Shown here: positions 11,980 through 21,100 of the stretch, piece by piece
How the letters are laid out: each line of letters opens with the position of its first letter
Position numbering within the stretch: the first letter of the stretch is position 1
Source: Tissierellia bacterium
Lineage (GTDB): Bacteria; Bacillota; Clostridia; Peptostreptococcales; Acidaminobacteraceae
Direction of reading: 5' to 3'
Assembly (NCBI GenBank): GCA_012838225.1
Contig: DUPT01000023.1
Location: 1 to 47,003 of the forward strand
DNA: 47,003 nucleotides
Translations under genes and position numbers: made by a program
The notes under the pieces: generated by a model
The model's input: the letters and a program-made list of their open reading frames with translations, nothing else
The model's database searches: none
Told to the model about the DNA's origin: nothing

Positions 11980-12867
11980 ATGCTTTGGTATGTTGCACTG
12001 CCGCTGATTTTGATCGCCTTATATCTGTTGGTGACAAATATTCGGATCGTTCCCCAGTCGCAAGCCTATGTTATCGAACGGCTGGGAGCCTACAAAGAAA
12101 CCTGGAATACCGGACTGCGCCTCAAGGTCCCGTTCATTGAGCGGGTCGCCCAGCGCGTCTCTCTAAAAGAACGGGTGGTCGACTTCGCCCCCCAACCGGT
12201 CATCACCAAGGACAATGTCACGATGATGATCGACACCGTTGTCTATTTTCAGATCACCGACCCGAAGCTGTTCACCTATGGGGTCGAAAACCCGCTCTCA
12301 GCGATCGAAAACCTGACGGCCACGACCCTTCGGAATATCATCGGGGACCTCGAGCTGGATGAATCACTCACCAGCCGCGATCTGATCAATACCCAGATGC
12401 GATCGATCCTGGATGAGGCCACCGATCCCTGGGGCATCAAGGTCAACCGGGTCGAGCTGAAAAACATCCTGCCGCCCAAAGACATCCAAGAAGCGATGGA
12501 GAAGCAGATGAGAGCTGAGCGGGAACGCCGTGAAGCCATCCTGCGGGCCGAAGGTACCAAGCGAAGCGCCATCCTGATCGCCGAGGGTGAAAAGGCCTCG
12601 CAGATCCTGGAGGCCGAAGCCTACCGCGATGCCACCATCAAACGGGCTCAGGGGGACTCGGACGCCATCCTCATGGTCCAGCGAGCCACCGCCGACGGGG
12701 TCAAGGCCCTCTTAGAAGCCGCCCCGCAAGACGTCATCGTCAAGCTAAAAGGTCTCGAGAGCCTGACCAAGATGGCCGAAACACCCTCAGCCAAGCTGAT
12801 CATCCCCTCAGAGCTGGCGGGACTGGCCGGACTGGCCGCCTCAGCCAAAGAGATCATCAAAGAATAA
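11980..12867 (+). CDS. SPFH/stomatin-family membrane protein (QmcA/HflC-like)
   Basis: 295 aa. The N-terminal membrane helix (about 3-20) is followed by the PHB domain: SQAYVIERLGAYKETWNTGL, ERVVDFAPQPVITKDNV, VYFQITDPKLFTYGVENP and TLRNIIGDLELDESLTSRD are classic stomatin segments. A charged coiled coil follows (about 170-225: EKQMRAERERREAILRAEG...), then a C-terminal region rich in Ala/Gly. It forms an operon with NfeD. Such pairs oligomerise into membrane scaffolds linked to membrane fluidity and quality control; the specific role here is not visible. Confidence 0.95.
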   Translation: MLWYVALPLILIALYLLVTNIRIVPQSQAYVIERLGAYKETWNTGLRLKVPFIERVAQRVSLKERVVDFAPQPVITKDNVTMMIDTVVYFQITDPKLFTYGVENPLSAIENLTATTLRNIIGDLELDESLTSRDLINTQMRSILDEATDPWGIKVNRVELKNILPPKDIQEAMEKQMRAERERREAILRAEGTKRSAILIAEGEKASQILEAEAYRDATIKRAQGDSDAILMVQRATADGVKALLEAAPQDVIVKLKGLESLTKMAETPSAKLIIPSELAGLAGLAASAKEIIKE

Positions 12868-12874
12868 GTCATTT

Positions 12875-12898
12875 AGGCCTCCGTCGGGAGGCCTTTTT
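12875..12898 (+). terminator. Terminator of the NfeD-SPFH operon
   Basis: AGGCCTCC (12875-12882) pairs with GGAGGCCT (12887-12894) and is followed by a short T-run. Confidence 0.9.
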
Positions 12899-12957
12899 GA
12901 TTGACACCAAAGTCCGGCTGACTCACAATAGAAGCAGATGAGATAGATAAAGGAGTT

Positions 12958-14598
12958 ATGATGCAGCAAACGATCGTCCTCGTCCTATCGATGCTGGTGG
13001 TCATCATCGCCGCCACGCTCTGGCAATCGATCCGCCACAAGAAAAAGGTCTATCACTATGTCCGCCAGCGCTACGGCCAAGCGCCCCAAAAAAGCTATAC
13101 CGATAAGCTCGAGAGCATCCGAGAATACTGGCAGGCCTGCGCCAAGGTTTTGCCGGACTATCAGGCGGTCGATCAGATCACCTGGAATGACCTGGAGCTC
13201 GACTTGGTGTTCGATCATCTCAACACCACCTACAGCTCACTCGGCAGCGAGGTCCTCTACGCCCGGCTGCACCGCTTAGACGGACCCCCGCCGGAGCAGC
13301 TGATCGATGTCCTGAAACACGATCAAGCCCTGCGCGATGATGTGGCCTATTTTTTGCACGGCATCGCCAAATGGGACTACAATCACGTCAGTGACTACCT
13401 GTTCGATCCGGCCGCTCAAAAGACGGCCGGCTTCTACACCTGGCAGGGCTTTGTCCCGGTCCTGGGACTGATCCTCCTGCCGTTTCACTCTCCCCTAGGT
13501 ATTATCACCATCACCACCGGCTTCGCTTGGAATGCCTGGACCCAGAGCCGGCTTCGCCTTCGGATCGAGCACGGCATCTCGGCCATCGCCTATCTGTCTC
13601 GGGCGATCCATTTCGGCCAGAAGCTGGCCAAGCGCTTAAAATCATCGGAGCCAAGCTACGCTCAAGCGCTGCAGAGCGCCTTGGAGCCGCTAAAAAGCAT
13701 CCCCTCGAAGCTGCCGATCCAGGTGGATAACGCTAACCCCTTGGCCTTTTTAGTCCAATACCTAAACTACGCCATCCTGCTTGATTTTACGATGTATAAC
13801 CGAGCGCTCCAGATCCTGATCAAACAGCCTCAGGCCCTCCACCGGCTCTGGGAGACCCTCGGAGATCTTGAGATCGCTCTGGCCATAGCTTCGCTTGAAG
13901 AGCGGCAAACGATCACCCGCCCGATCTTTCAAACAGATCATGCCATCACCGCCCAAAACATCACCCACCCCTTGATCAAGGAGGCCGTCCCCAATCCGGT
14001 CGACTTTACCCGAAGCACCCTGGTCTCAGGCTCGAATGCCTCCGGAAAATCGACCTATGTCAAAGCCATCGCCATCAGCGCCATCACCGCCCAGTGTCTG
14101 GGCCGGGTCTTTGCCGATCAGTTTTCGATGAAGCCGGGGCGCATCATCACCTCCATGGCCATCCGAGATGATATCCACGAGGGGGACTCCTATTTTGTGG
14201 CCGAGATCAAGAGTCTTCGGCGAATGATCGAAGCCACCCTCAGCGGCCAAACCATCTACTTATTTATCGATGAGATCCTAAAGGGCACCAATACGATCGA
14301 GCGGATCGCCGCCTCACACGCCATGCTGAGCTTCTTTCATGAGCATCGGGTGCCGCTCATCGCCGCTACGCATGATATCGAGCTGACTGAGCTCCAAGCG
14401 CCGTTTATGAACAATATCCACTTCCGAGAAGAGGTGCATCAAGACGAGATCACGTTCGACTATCAGATAAAGGCAGGGCCGACTCAGACGACCAATGCCA
14501 TCAATCTCTTAAAATACTACGATTTCCCGACGGAGGTGACCGATCAGGCCGAACGACTGGCCGATCATTTCAAGCTCAACCGCCGCTGGAGTGACTGA
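12958..14598 (+). CDS. Membrane-anchored MutS-family ATPase
   Basis: 546 aa. The N-terminus is a hydrophobic helix (about 4-24), followed by basic residues (RHKKK). A second hydrophobic stretch lies at about 160-185. There is no mismatch-recognition (MutS I) domain or Smr domain. Residues about 85-330 resemble the lever/clamp part of MutS (LSSL-type: TYSSLGSEVLYARL). The ATPase domain has Walker A SGSNASGKST (about 358), MAIRDDIHEGDSYFVAE (signature region) and Walker B YLFIDEILKGTN (about 437), then AATHDIEL. These features place it in the MutS-like clade of membrane-associated ATPases of unknown function, not MutS1 or MutS2. GGAG precedes the start; the second ATG is not in frame-critical use. 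It stands alone between two terminator-bounded units. Confidence 0.85.
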   Translation: MMQQTIVLVLSMLVVIIAATLWQSIRHKKKVYHYVRQRYGQAPQKSYTDKLESIREYWQACAKVLPDYQAVDQITWNDLELDLVFDHLNTTYSSLGSEVLYARLHRLDGPPPEQLIDVLKHDQALRDDVAYFLHGIAKWDYNHVSDYLFDPAAQKTAGFYTWQGFVPVLGLILLPFHSPLGIITITTGFAWNAWTQSRLRLRIEHGISAIAYLSRAIHFGQKLAKRLKSSEPSYAQALQSALEPLKSIPSKLPIQVDNANPLAFLVQYLNYAILLDFTMYNRALQILIKQPQALHRLWETLGDLEIALAIASLEERQTITRPIFQTDHAITAQNITHPLIKEAVPNPVDFTRSTLVSGSNASGKSTYVKAIAISAITAQCLGRVFADQFSMKPGRIITSMAIRDDIHEGDSYFVAEIKSLRRMIEATLSGQTIYLFIDEILKGTNTIERIAASHAMLSFFHEHRVPLIAATHDIELTELQAPFMNNIHFREEVHQDEITFDYQIKAGPTQTTNAINLLKYYDFPTEVTDQAERLADHFKLNRRWSD

Positions 14599-14706
14599 TT
14601 AAAAGCAGTCAAAACGCCACTCTTTTGGAAAAAATGTGTAAAGCTGTCTGTCCCGGGTATATAGCAAATGCCAATAACTAGTAACCATTTAATAAGGAGA
14701 CAGATA

Positions 14707-15330
14707 ATGAAATTAGAATTACCGAAACTTGATTATGCTTATGACGCATTAGAACCTCATATTGATGCCAAAACGATGGAGATCCATCACACCAAACACC
14801 ACCAGGCATATCTGACCAACCTGCTGAATGCTTTAGACCAAGCTTGGAAAGACAAGGAGTTCGAAGAGCAGGACGTCATCGAACTGCTGCAAAAGATCGG
14901 CTCAGGTACGTTTGATAAAAAAGACATCGAAACAGCTGTCCGCAACAACGGCGGCGGCTTCATCAACCACAACCATTTCTGGAAAGTGCTGTCTCCGGAG
15001 GGTGGCGGCGAGCCCAAGGGCGAGCTCAAAACCAAGATCGAAGAACAGTTCGAGAGCTTTGACAATTTCAAGAAAGAATTCGGCGAAGCCGCCAAAGGAC
15101 GCTTCGGCTCCGGCTGGGCCTGGTTAGTCAAAGACTCAACCGGCAAACTGGCCATCACTTCAACACCGAACCAGGATTCCCCTGTCATGGAAGGTCATGT
15201 CCCGCTACTGGGCCTCGATGTTTGGGAACACGCCTACTATCTGAACTATCAGAACAGACGCCCCGATTATATCGAAGCCTTCTGGAATGTAGTCAACTGG
15301 GATCAGGTACAGAAGAACTTTGAAGGATAA
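14707..15330 (+). CDS. sodA: Superoxide dismutase, Mn/Fe family
   Basis: 207 aa; start at the ATG of MKLELPKL, which has AAGGAG upstream, not the earlier in-frame ATG. Metal ligands are H27 (EIHHTKHH), H88 (INHNHFW), D172 and H176 (LDVWEHAYY). The NNGGG segment before the second ligand and Q157 in TPNQDSP are features usually seen in Mn-type or cambialistic enzymes. It converts superoxide to O2 and H2O2, unlike the superoxide reductase at 25.2 kb, which makes only H2O2; having both is notable for an anaerobe. Monocistronic, with a strong terminator. Confidence 0.95.
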   Translation: MKLELPKLDYAYDALEPHIDAKTMEIHHTKHHQAYLTNLLNALDQAWKDKEFEEQDVIELLQKIGSGTFDKKDIETAVRNNGGGFINHNHFWKVLSPEGGGEPKGELKTKIEEQFESFDNFKKEFGEAAKGRFGSGWAWLVKDSTGKLAITSTPNQDSPVMEGHVPLLGLDVWEHAYYLNYQNRRPDYIEAFWNVVNWDQVQKNFEG

Positions 15331-15355
15331 ACGATAGGGGAATCCCTGAATATGC

Positions 15356-15385
15356 GAAAAAGAGACTGGAGTCAGTCTCTTTTTC
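15356..15385 (+). terminator. Terminator of sodA
   Basis: 12-bp perfect stem GAAAAAGAGACT / AGTCTCTTTTTC with loop GGAGTC; the 3' arm supplies the T-run. Confidence 0.9.
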
Positions 15386-15503
15386 GTCTTGTAAGGATTA
15401 TTTGTTCTTGGATTGAAGAACTCCCCTTTTCCTGCAACCTTATTCTAACATGAAAGGGCGTCGCTCTTCGCTCAAAATATCTGACAATTTTCTTAAGAAA
15501 GGC

Positions 15504-16736
15504 CTAGATCTGCCACTCGCCGTCCTGCAGCAGCACGACCGTCTCACCATCGAAGGTGACACCACTGACGGTGACGTCGGCACTTCCGACCATAAAGTCG
15601 ACATGGATCAGCGAATCGTTCGCCCCTAGGGCGCGGTTTTCTTCTTCCGTCCGCTCCCGGCTGTCCTTTAGGTTCTCAGCATAGGACGCACCCAGGGCAA
15701 AGTGACAGGACGCATTCTCATCAAACAGCGTGTTCTTGAACAGGATCCCGGTATTTGAGATCGGTGAATTGTCGGCCACCAATGCCACCTCACCGAGGTG
15801 ACGGGCGCCCTCATCCGTATCGAGCAGGTCCTGCAGGATCTGTTTACCGACCCCGGCATCAAAGTCGACCACCTTGCCGTCTTTAAACGTGAAGTGGAAA
15901 TCATCGACCAATTGACCCCGAACACTGAGCGGCATGGTAGCACGCAGCGTCCCGTTTACCTTATCGGCATGAGGCATACTAAACACCTCTTCGGTCGGGA
16001 TATTCGGGAAGAACCGATCGCCTCCGGAGTGGGTGCTTGAGCCGCCCATCCAGCGGTGATTCTCGACCAGGTAGACCTCGAGATCCGTCCCGGGCCCTTC
16101 AAACAACAGCTTCTCAAAATTCGCCTCATTGAGGAATGACTCATGAGCCTTTAGGGCCTGATCATGGGCTTCCCAGGCCGCCACCGGATCGTCCGTCGAT
16201 ACCCTGGTGGCATCAAAGACGGCCTGCCACAGCTTGTCGCGGCCGTCTGATAACGGCAGCTCCGGAAAGACGGCTTCGACCCAGGCATCGCTTGGGACAG
16301 CCGCGATCGTCCATTTGACGATATTTTGCAGCGTGTACTTTTGGATCGGCTTATTGGCCAGGGAGACCACCTTCGACCAATCGGCGATCCGCTTGGGATC
16401 GGCCGGCTTAAGCAGGTCGGGATTGGGGGCGATCAGTGCCAGGACATGGGTATTGTCCTTGAACTGGGCCTCGGCATAATCCACCTGATACTGCGGCACG
16501 CTCTCAAACGCTTCATCGGATGCGTACAGATAGCAGTCGAGCGTCATCTGATCATCATTGAACTTCAGATCGACGTTCTTGGCTCCCTTTTCATAGGCCT
16601 TCTTTGACACCTTTCGAGCCAGCTCGAGTCCATCGACACTAAAGCGGATCGATACGGCATCGCCGGGCTGGATATTGAGCCCGGTGCTTACGATCAATTC
16701 AGCATACTTTTCCAGATTCTTTTCGATATTCATCAT
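15504..16736 (-). CDS. Aminopeptidase, peptidase family M29
   Basis: 410 aa, typical for the thermophilic aminopeptidase/AmpS family of dinuclear metal-dependent aminopeptidases. Recognisable segments are EKYAELIVSTGLNIQPGD near the N-terminus, LEVYLVENHRWMGGSS, NIPTEEVFSMPHADKVNG (contains the conserved Glu and His metal ligands), ALVADNSPISNTGILFKNTLFDENASCH and LIHVDFMVGSADVTV. The enzyme trims N-terminal residues from peptides in the cytoplasm. Two adjacent ATGs follow GGAGGT; the second (16733) has better spacing. No operon partner. Confidence 0.95.
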   Translation of the reverse strand: MMNIEKNLEKYAELIVSTGLNIQPGDAVSIRFSVDGLELARKVSKKAYEKGAKNVDLKFNDDQMTLDCYLYASDEAFESVPQYQVDYAEAQFKDNTHVLALIAPNPDLLKPADPKRIADWSKVVSLANKPIQKYTLQNIVKWTIAAVPSDAWVEAVFPELPLSDGRDKLWQAVFDATRVSTDDPVAAWEAHDQALKAHESFLNEANFEKLLFEGPGTDLEVYLVENHRWMGGSSTHSGGDRFFPNIPTEEVFSMPHADKVNGTLRATMPLSVRGQLVDDFHFTFKDGKVVDFDAGVGKQILQDLLDTDEGARHLGEVALVADNSPISNTGILFKNTLFDENASCHFALGASYAENLKDSRERTEEENRALGANDSLIHVDFMVGSADVTVSGVTFDGETVVLLQDGEWQI

Positions 16737-16838
16737 ACCTCCTGCCCCTATTGTAACTGATTTTCAGCGAACGGGGCACAGCCGGCCGGATTATTATCTC
16801 ACATTCCGCTCACAATTGGCTAATGGTTACAACGACTT

Positions 16839-16864
16839 AAAAAAGAGCCGTGTCGCCACAGCTC
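16839..16864 (-). terminator. Terminator of the copper operon
   Basis: Minus strand GAGCTGTG-GCGA-CACGGCTC (8 bp with one G-U pair, GNRA tetraloop) followed by six Ts. Confidence 0.88.
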
Positions 16865-16876
16865 GCTTTGGGTCTA

Positions 16877-17128
16877 CTACCAACTATTGGTTTTCTTTTT
16901 TTGATCGGCTACGGTCTGAAGGGCTGTCACCTCTTCGATCTCATAGCCGGCCTCATCGACCGCCTCCATGAACTTTTCATTATCGAAGCGATCATCCGCT
17001 TGGAAGCGAACGGTGCCTGACACCCGGTCGACCTCGACATCGGCGCCGGCGCCGTGCTTGATGGCGATGTTTCTGACCGTGTTTTCGCAATGACCACAGG
17101 TCATGCCGTGGACTTTATATTCTTTCAT
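16877..17128 (-). CDS. copZ: Copper chaperone CopZ (HMA domain)
   Basis: 83 aa; start at the ATG of MKEYKVHG with AGGAGG upstream. A single heavy-metal-associated domain with metal site GMTCGHC (C11, C14), followed by the usual beta-alpha-beta-beta-alpha-beta pattern (VEVDRVSGTVRFQ, KFMEAVDEAGYEIEE). A short Lys-rich tail (QKKKTNSW) ends the protein. It probably carries Cu(I) to CopA, whose gene ends 8 bases upstream; last gene of the copper operon. Confidence 0.93.
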   Translation of the reverse strand: MKEYKVHGMTCGHCENTVRNIAIKHGAGADVEVDRVSGTVRFQADDRFDNEKFMEAVDEAGYEIEEVTALQTVADQKKKTNSW

Positions 17129-17136
17129 ATGCCCTC

Positions 17137-19527
17137 CTAAAGGCCTTTTAGTTTGATGGTCCGAAGCCGCAGGGCATTGGTCACCACACTGACCGAGCTG
17201 AAGCTCATGGCCAGGGCTGCGATCATCGGATCGAGCAGTTGTCCGCCCAGTGCATACCATACCCCGGCAGCCACCGGAATCCCCAAGACATTATAGAAAA
17301 ATGCCCAGAACAGGTTTTGTTTGATATTTCGGATGGTCGCTTTACTCAGCGCTATGGCATCACTCACCTTGGTGAGCGAGCCCTTGACCAAAACGATATC
17401 GGCACTCTCGATGGCGATATCGGCCCCGGACCCCATGGCGATCCCGACATCAGCCGATACCAAAGCGGGCGAATCATTGATCCCATCGCCTACCATGGCG
17501 ACTACCCGGCCGCTCTGTTTGATCCGGTCGATCTCCCCGGCTTTTTCCGTCGGCAATACTTCGGCGATCACTCGGTCGATCCCGACCTCCTTGGCTAAGG
17601 CATCAGCCACCGCCTGACGATCCCCCGTCAACATGATGGTCTCGATCCCCAGCTCATGCAGCCGTTTGATGGCCGCTACCGAGTCTTCTTTTAGGGGATC
17701 GGCGATCTCAAAAGTGCCGACAAACTCCCCATCAAGCGCCATATGGACCTGGGCCTTATAGGTCGCGGGCAGATCCTTGGCCTGAGGGATCAGCTTGTCA
17801 TTACCGAGCTTTAGCTGTCGGCCGTCTACCCGACCGGAGACGCCGAGTCCCAAGGTGTTCTCAAAGTCCTCGACCGGTAGCCGCCCCTCATGATAGCTGG
17901 TGATGCTTCGTGAGATCGGATGCTCCGACAGTCGCTCGAGGGAGCTCGCCAGCTCCAACAGCTGATCGGTCTCATAGCTTGAGCGATTGATAAAGTCAGT
18001 CACCACCGGTTGACCCTCGGTCAGCGTGCCTGTCTTATCGAATACGATCTGTTCGATCGAATGAGCCTTCTCGAGCGCTTCGCCGCTCTTTATCAGAATG
18101 CCGTGCGAAGCGGCACGACCGGTACCGACCATGATGGCCGTCGGGGTGGCCAGTCCCAAGGCACAGGGACAGGCGATCACCAGCACACTGATCAGGATCT
18201 GCAGACTAAAGGGGATGTCCTGGCGGATGACATACCAGATCAAAGCGGCAGCCAAAGCGATCACGATCACCACCGGCACAAAATAGCCGCTGATGATATC
18301 GGCCAACCGAGCGATCGGCGCCTTCTTCATCTGGGCATCCTCGACCACCTGAACGATCTTTGAGAGGAGGGTGTCTTGACCGACCGAGGTCGCCTTCATC
18401 TGAAAGGCTCCGGTCTGATTGATGGTCCCGGTAAATACCTCGGAGCCGACTGTTTTATCGACCGCCAGGCTCTCACCCGTCAGCATCGATTCATCGACTG
18501 CCGATAGGCCCTCGGTGATCAAGCCATCGACCGGGACCGATTCGCCCGGACGAACCAGCAGGATATCCTCCGGTCGGATCTCATCGGTAGCGATCGGCTT
18601 TTGTTCGCCATCGATGATCAAAGTCGCCGTCCGAGGCGTCAGATCCATCAGCTTCTCGATCGCCTGCGTCGTCCGCCGCTTCGAGAGCTCCTCCATGGTT
18701 TTTCCCACCTTGATAAGGGCGATGATGGTAGCGGCCGTCTCAAAGTAGAGGTGATGGACGTGGTGGCGCTGGCCCTGAAAGATCAAGTAGGCATTATACA
18801 GGCTGTAGAGGATGGCGGCCGACGTCCCGATGGCGATCAGCGAATCCATATTGGGGGCACCCTGCAATAGGGTGCGAAAACCGGTAGTGTAGAAGCGCCG
18901 ACCGATATAGATGACCGGTGCCAACAGCACCATCTGAAGGATCACATGATTGAGAGGCGATACATCGGGATGGATCACACCCGGCAACGGCAGTCCGATC
19001 ATCGGTCCCATGGCGACCAGTAGAAGCAGCGCCGAAAAGCCGATCACCGTGATGATCTCAGGCGTAAAGATCGAGGTTTTGCTCTTCTGTCTGGGCTCAG
19101 CTACCGGATCGATCAGCTCATACCCGGCGGCTTCGATCTTTTGGCGAAACTCACGCCGACCGACCTTGGCCGGATCATACACGACCCGGGCCTTACCGGT
19201 CAGGTTGTTGACCTCGGCCTCACGGACCCCCTCGAGCCGGTTTAGCACCTTAGCTACCCTTGCCGAGCAGGCCGAGCAGTACATTCCCTCGATATCAAGG
19301 ATCTCTTCACTCATTTGATCGATGGGCTTTGGCGGATAGCCGGCCTTTTTAAGGGCTTCTTCGATGGCCTCAGTCGATAGCGTCGCCGGATCGAAATCGA
19401 CCTCGAGCCGCTGATCGATCAGATTGATGCGGGTGGCCGTGACGCCGGAAAGCTTCTGGAGCGTCTTTTCGATCGAGGCCACACATGAGGCACAGCTCAT
19501 GGCCTCAATGTCATATCGAACCGTCAT
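17137..19527 (-). CDS. copA: Copper-exporting P1B-type ATPase CopA
   Basis: 796 aa; start at the ATG of [10 protein letters not shown], preceded by TTGGAGGTG and overlapping the upstream gene's stop in an ATGA. Two N-terminal HMA domains carry MSCASC (about 10) and MYCSAC (about 78). The membrane part contains eight predicted helices, with the Cu-specific CPC in [11 protein letters not shown] (about 453). The soluble domains show LTGES, DKTGT with phosphorylated Asp (about 496), SEHPISRS (the HP nucleotide motif) and [10 protein letters not shown] (about 680). CPC together with the P1B-1 helices indicates Cu(I) export across the cytoplasmic membrane. It sits between a putative regulator and CopZ. 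Confidence 0.96.
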   Translation of the reverse strand: MTVRYDIEAMSCASCVASIEKTLQKLSGVTATRINLIDQRLEVDFDPATLSTEAIEEALKKAGYPPKPIDQMSEEILDIEGMYCSACSARVAKVLNRLEGVREAEVNNLTGKARVVYDPAKVGRREFRQKIEAAGYELIDPVAEPRQKSKTSIFTPEIITVIGFSALLLLVAMGPMIGLPLPGVIHPDVSPLNHVILQMVLLAPVIYIGRRFYTTGFRTLLQGAPNMDSLIAIGTSAAILYSLYNAYLIFQGQRHHVHHLYFETAATIIALIKVGKTMEELSKRRTTQAIEKLMDLTPRTATLIIDGEQKPIATDEIRPEDILLVRPGESVPVDGLITEGLSAVDESMLTGESLAVDKTVGSEVFTGTINQTGAFQMKATSVGQDTLLSKIVQVVEDAQMKKAPIARLADIISGYFVPVVIVIALAAALIWYVIRQDIPFSLQILISVLVIACPCALGLATPTAIMVGTGRAASHGILIKSGEALEKAHSIEQIVFDKTGTLTEGQPVVTDFINRSSYETDQLLELASSLERLSEHPISRSITSYHEGRLPVEDFENTLGLGVSGRVDGRQLKLGNDKLIPQAKDLPATYKAQVHMALDGEFVGTFEIADPLKEDSVAAIKRLHELGIETIMLTGDRQAVADALAKEVGIDRVIAEVLPTEKAGEIDRIKQSGRVVAMVGDGINDSPALVSADVGIAMGSGADIAIESADIVLVKGSLTKVSDAIALSKATIRNIKQNLFWAFFYNVLGIPVAAGVWYALGGQLLDPMIAALAMSFSSVSVVTNALRLRTIKLKGL

Positions 19528-19964
19528 GACAGCACCTCCAACACTTCCTTGATCGTCTCGGGTGCCCCCCACATGACGATCCGGCTGCCTGATCCGTGCG
19601 GACGGATCTCAAGCTTAAACTTCTCACCTCGCGCCAGGATATCATAGGCCTTGCTCTTGGCCTTTAGCTGATACAGCTCACCCTCGGGATGCGTGATATC
19701 GAGGATGGTGCAGGTCTGGACCAGTGCCTCCGACTCAAAATAATCCGAGTCCATGAAGACACAAAAATCCTCATGGTGAGCCGGCTCATGGTGGGCTGTT
19801 TCAGCCGACTCCTGCTTGAGATAATTATCAAACCAGGACTCAGCGATCCGCCACTGGCCGCCGATCTTTTTCGCCTGCAGATCGCCGTTCGCAATATATC
19901 GTCGGACGGTTTTTTCATGATTGCCCAGTCGCTCGGCAACCTCACTGACCGATAAGTACTTCAT
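19524..19964 (-). CDS. Excisionase-type HTH protein with His-cluster and unknown C-terminal domain; putative metal-responsive regulator
   Basis: 146 aa. Residues 1-50 ([34 protein letters not shown]) are a helix-turn-helix of the excisionase/MerR-like HTH_17 type. A linker contains [12 protein letters not shown], i.e. H58, H59, H63, H64 and C68. The C-terminal part (66-146), with a second Cys (C85), resembles nothing I recognise and looks like an alpha/beta domain. It is the first gene of the cop operon and is translationally coupled to copA (ATGA). Neither CopY nor CsoR is present, so I infer that this protein senses Cu (or another soft metal) and controls the operon; that is not demonstrated by the sequence. 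Confidence 0.7.
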   Translation of the reverse strand: MKYLSVSEVAERLGNHEKTVRRYIANGDLQAKKIGGQWRIAESWFDNYLKQESAETAHHEPAHHEDFCVFMDSDYFESEALVQTCTILDITHPEGELYQLKAKSKAYDILARGEKFKLEIRPHGSGSRIVMWGAPETIKEVLEVLS

Positions 19965-19987
19965 TCTTCCTCCTAGCGTCGTTTACC

Positions 19988-20000
19988 GGTATAATATACC
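19988..20000 (-). promoter_or_regulatory. 13-base palindrome in the cop promoter
   Basis: GGTATAATATACC is symmetrical around its central base and coincides with the likely -10 region (TATATT/TATTAT on the minus strand) shortly before the regulator's start codon. It is a good candidate operator for the first gene's product. Confidence 0.5.
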
Positions 20001-20066
20001 ACAATAGAGGATATAAAAACATCGTTTGTCCCATATTGTTCCGACAGAGTCGCTCATTCAAGGCAA

Positions 20067-20090
20067 TAAAAAAACCGGAACGCGTCCGGT
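20067..20090 (-). terminator. Terminator of the rnhA-membrane protein operon
   Basis: Minus strand ACCGGA...TCCGGT (20074-20079 / 20085-20090) followed by seven Ts. Confidence 0.85.
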
Positions 20091-20095
20091 CGGTA

Positions 20096-20491
20096 CTACT
20101 CGTAGCGGGCTCGCCGCTCCTTCGACTGCATCACCAGGATGACCACAAAGAACTGAAGCAGGAGAAACAGTCCCACCAAAACGACCTCAAAGATCGACAG
20201 CCGTTCCATCAGGTAGAACCAAGCCAGCCCCAGCATGACGCCGACATTCAAAATGATCAAGAAAGCGTTCGATGAGATATTGCTCATGGTTGAGCCCATC
20301 GGCCGCATGAACAGGACCGTAAATGTCAGGCTGAACAGGACGGTCGATATCCCGATGATCAAGAGTCTGGTCATCATATCAGGGATGAAGGCCTCGATGA
20401 TGGGCTTGGTTTTATCAGCAAAGAACAGGCTCAGCATGACAAAATACCACAGGGCATGATAAATCAGGGTCTTTAGATTGTTTGCGAACAT
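20096..20491 (-). CDS. Small membrane protein of unknown function, four helices
   Basis: 131 aa. Four hydrophobic segments: about 12-26, 41-62, 73-93 and 101-121. It ends in a basic tail (SKERRARYE). I do not recognise the family. The start overlaps the end of rnhA by 19 bases, so the two are co-transcribed and probably coupled; nothing in the sequence explains the link to RNase H. A terminator follows directly. Confidence 0.75.
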   Translation of the reverse strand: MFANNLKTLIYHALWYFVMLSLFFADKTKPIIEAFIPDMMTRLLIIGISTVLFSLTFTVLFMRPMGSTMSNISSNAFLIILNVGVMLGLAWFYLMERLSIFEVVLVGLFLLLQFFVVILVMQSKERRARYE

Positions 20492-21027
20492 GATTCCTCC
20501 AGCTCGGCGATCCCGCGATTGGCCAAGCCATCGACGCGTTGATTGTTGTGTAGAATTTCTTCAAACTCTTGGCGCGATACCTCGCGCTGCTCGTTGAACT
20601 TGCGGTGCCATTTGCCGACCGAGGGTGCCTCGGGTGACAGGTGGCCCTTGACCTTATAGACATCGACCCGGGAGAACTGCTCGATCAGTCCGATCAGCTC
20701 CTCCCACAACTCCTTATTCTCGACCGGTTTCTTCTGCGACGTCCGCCAGCCGTTCAGTCGCCAGCGATCGATCCAGCGCTCCTGGAAGGCATTGACGATA
20801 TAGGCGCTATCCGAGTAGATCTCGACATGAAGATCGGTCTGCTTGAGCTGCTTTAGCCCCTCGATCATGGCTGTCAGCTCCATGATATTATTGGTGGTAT
20901 TATAGGTGCCACCCGAGATCTCTTTTTCATTTCCTTTGTAGATCAGAAGCGCGCCCCAGCCGCCGACATTCTCGTCCTGCTGATTGTTGCGACACGCCCC
21001 ATCACTATAGATTACAACTTTTTTCAT
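20473..21027 (-). CDS. rnhA: Ribonuclease HI
   Basis: 184 aa. It cleaves the RNA strand of RNA:DNA hybrids with two metal ions. Catalytic acids are visible in IYSDGACRNN (D9), NNIMELTA (Glu), IYSDSAY (Asp) and QRVDGLANRGI (last Asp), with the flexible His in VKGHLS. Between that His and the last Asp is a segment of about 37 residues (against about 10 in the E. coli enzyme) containing KWHRKFNEQ and RQEFEEIL. This lengthened form occurs in some Bacillota and accounts for the extra length. GTGAGGAATT precedes the start. Confidence 0.95.
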   Translation of the reverse strand: MKKVVIYSDGACRNNQQDENVGGWGALLIYKGNEKEISGGTYNTTNNIMELTAMIEGLKQLKQTDLHVEIYSDSAYIVNAFQERWIDRWRLNGWRTSQKKPVENKELWEELIGLIEQFSRVDVYKVKGHLSPEAPSVGKWHRKFNEQREVSRQEFEEILHNNQRVDGLANRGIAELEESCSQTI

Positions 21028-21100
21028 AATTCCTCACCTAGATATTATCACAAATCATCTCGTGAGAATACCGGACTCCATTGTACCACAACCAATCCGA

